A DNA stretch of 64,000 nucleotides from Toxotes chatareus (Eukaryota; Chordata; Actinopteri; Toxotidae). A model generated the notes under the pieces. That model saw only the letters and a program-made list of their open reading frames with translations, was not told where the DNA came from and did not search any database. Each line of letters opens with the position of its first letter. Positions within the stretch are counted from its first letter, which is position 1. Made by a program: the position numbers and the translations under genes. The DNA is taken from positions 6,425,501 through 6,489,500 of the forward strand of contig CM028889.1 in assembly GCA_016801885.1 (NCBI GenBank), written 5' to 3'. Below, piece by piece: positions 63,486-64,000 of the stretch.

Positions 63486-64000
63486 GGCTACACATACAAC
63501 GTGTAAGTACACGACTAATAAGTCAGAGAAACCTAACAGAACAGGATGAAGAAACCTGCTGGATGGGACCCAACCACTAACATTTTTGTTAAGAATAAGA
63601 ATCACTCTCGCTCTCTCGAATCCAGGTCTGTTTGTGTTTTCTGAGGATTTTCCATTGACTCTGTATTCACTTCTGCTGCTTCGAAAATTCACTTTGTGGT
63701 GTGGAACAGCAGATGTTACGTTGTGACAGTGGAAATGTTATTTACAGCCCACGGGCCCTTATTCCACTCCACCTACAGGTGCCACACCCACCCGTCACTG
63801 CACATCTGTCTAAAAAAAAAATAAATGGGAATTTTACTTCTCAAATTGCATCAATGAAAATATACTGCATTTTGTCAGATGTGAATCTGCTTGCATGACA
63901 GTGAAATAACATCACACATCCTTTTTCAAAACCAAACTTTTGTCAGACTACCCACAAAAGGCAAAAATGATTCAGTGTGGTTACAGTTAGATATGACTGA
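61650..64000. other. plain intronic stretch at the window end
   Basis: Includes a short CA tract near 61768-61788, G-rich sequence at 62335-62420 that does not meet a compact four-run quadruplex rule, and the (CG)n(CA)n tract. No gmds exon is seen up to the window edge. Confidence 0.55.
63440..63482. repeat. (CG)n(CA)n alternating tract (Z-DNA-prone)
   Basis: Four to five CG units run directly into sixteen or more CA units with no interruption over 43 bp. The CG block is unusual because methylated CpG runs normally decay. Confidence 0.75.

Overview
This is vertebrate nuclear DNA, most probably from a spiny-rayed (percomorph-like) teleost fish. The window is dense in CA/TG microsatellites, has little coding sequence, and carries several dispersed repeats that I recognise as typical of teleost genomes. 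I see no bacterial, viral or plasmid architecture and no CRISPR array.

The only protein-coding sequence I can support is two consecutive internal exons of gmds (GDP-mannose 4,6-dehydratase), both on the minus strand at 10096-10214 and 9358-9454. They have canonical splice sites, compatible phases (a valine codon split 2+1) and a continuous conserved reading frame. They encode about 72 residues of the C-terminal half of a roughly 372-residue enzyme, corresponding to about residues 258-329 of the human protein. The previous gmds exon lies beyond 64000 and the next one lies before position 1. The whole window is therefore read as the inside of one large gene: at least 9.36 kb of the intron downstream of the exon pair, a 641-bp intron between the exons, and at least 53.8 kb of the intron upstream.

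Layout: 1-9357 is intron with one long CA tract. 9358-10214 holds the two exons. 10215-18800 is intron with a perfect DR1 nuclear-receptor site, a CpG-dense patch, a short telomere-like array and a Z-DNA-prone tract. 18850-20397 is a repeat cluster containing a chimeric 5S-rRNA/tRNA-like/LINE-tail retroelement with a perfect 14-bp target-site duplication. Beside it lies a teleost repeat carrying a perfect oestrogen-response-element palindrome fused to a DR1. 20400-46300 is mostly plain intron with microsatellites, a G-quadruplex motif and a dispersed repeat. 46300-52400 has several motif-dense patches: homeodomain-type AT cores, a hairpin enclosing a forkhead motif, a forkhead cluster and a perfect DR5 retinoic-acid element. 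53830-64000 has an (AT)n(AC)n tract, an inverted pair of repeat fragments, a four-tetrad G-quadruplex motif and a patch of paired CCAAT/homeodomain motifs.

In vertebrates GMDS sits beside the FOXF2-FOXC1-FOXQ1 cluster, and its long introns may host regulatory DNA for those neighbours (established synteny as I recall it; the function here is inference). This makes the non-repeat, motif-dense patches the most plausible functional non-coding DNA. Calling them enhancers needs cross-species alignment that I could not run. I found no evidence of a new multi-gene system. The most unusual objects are the 5S-headed chimeric retroelement and the repeat-borne hormone-response elements.
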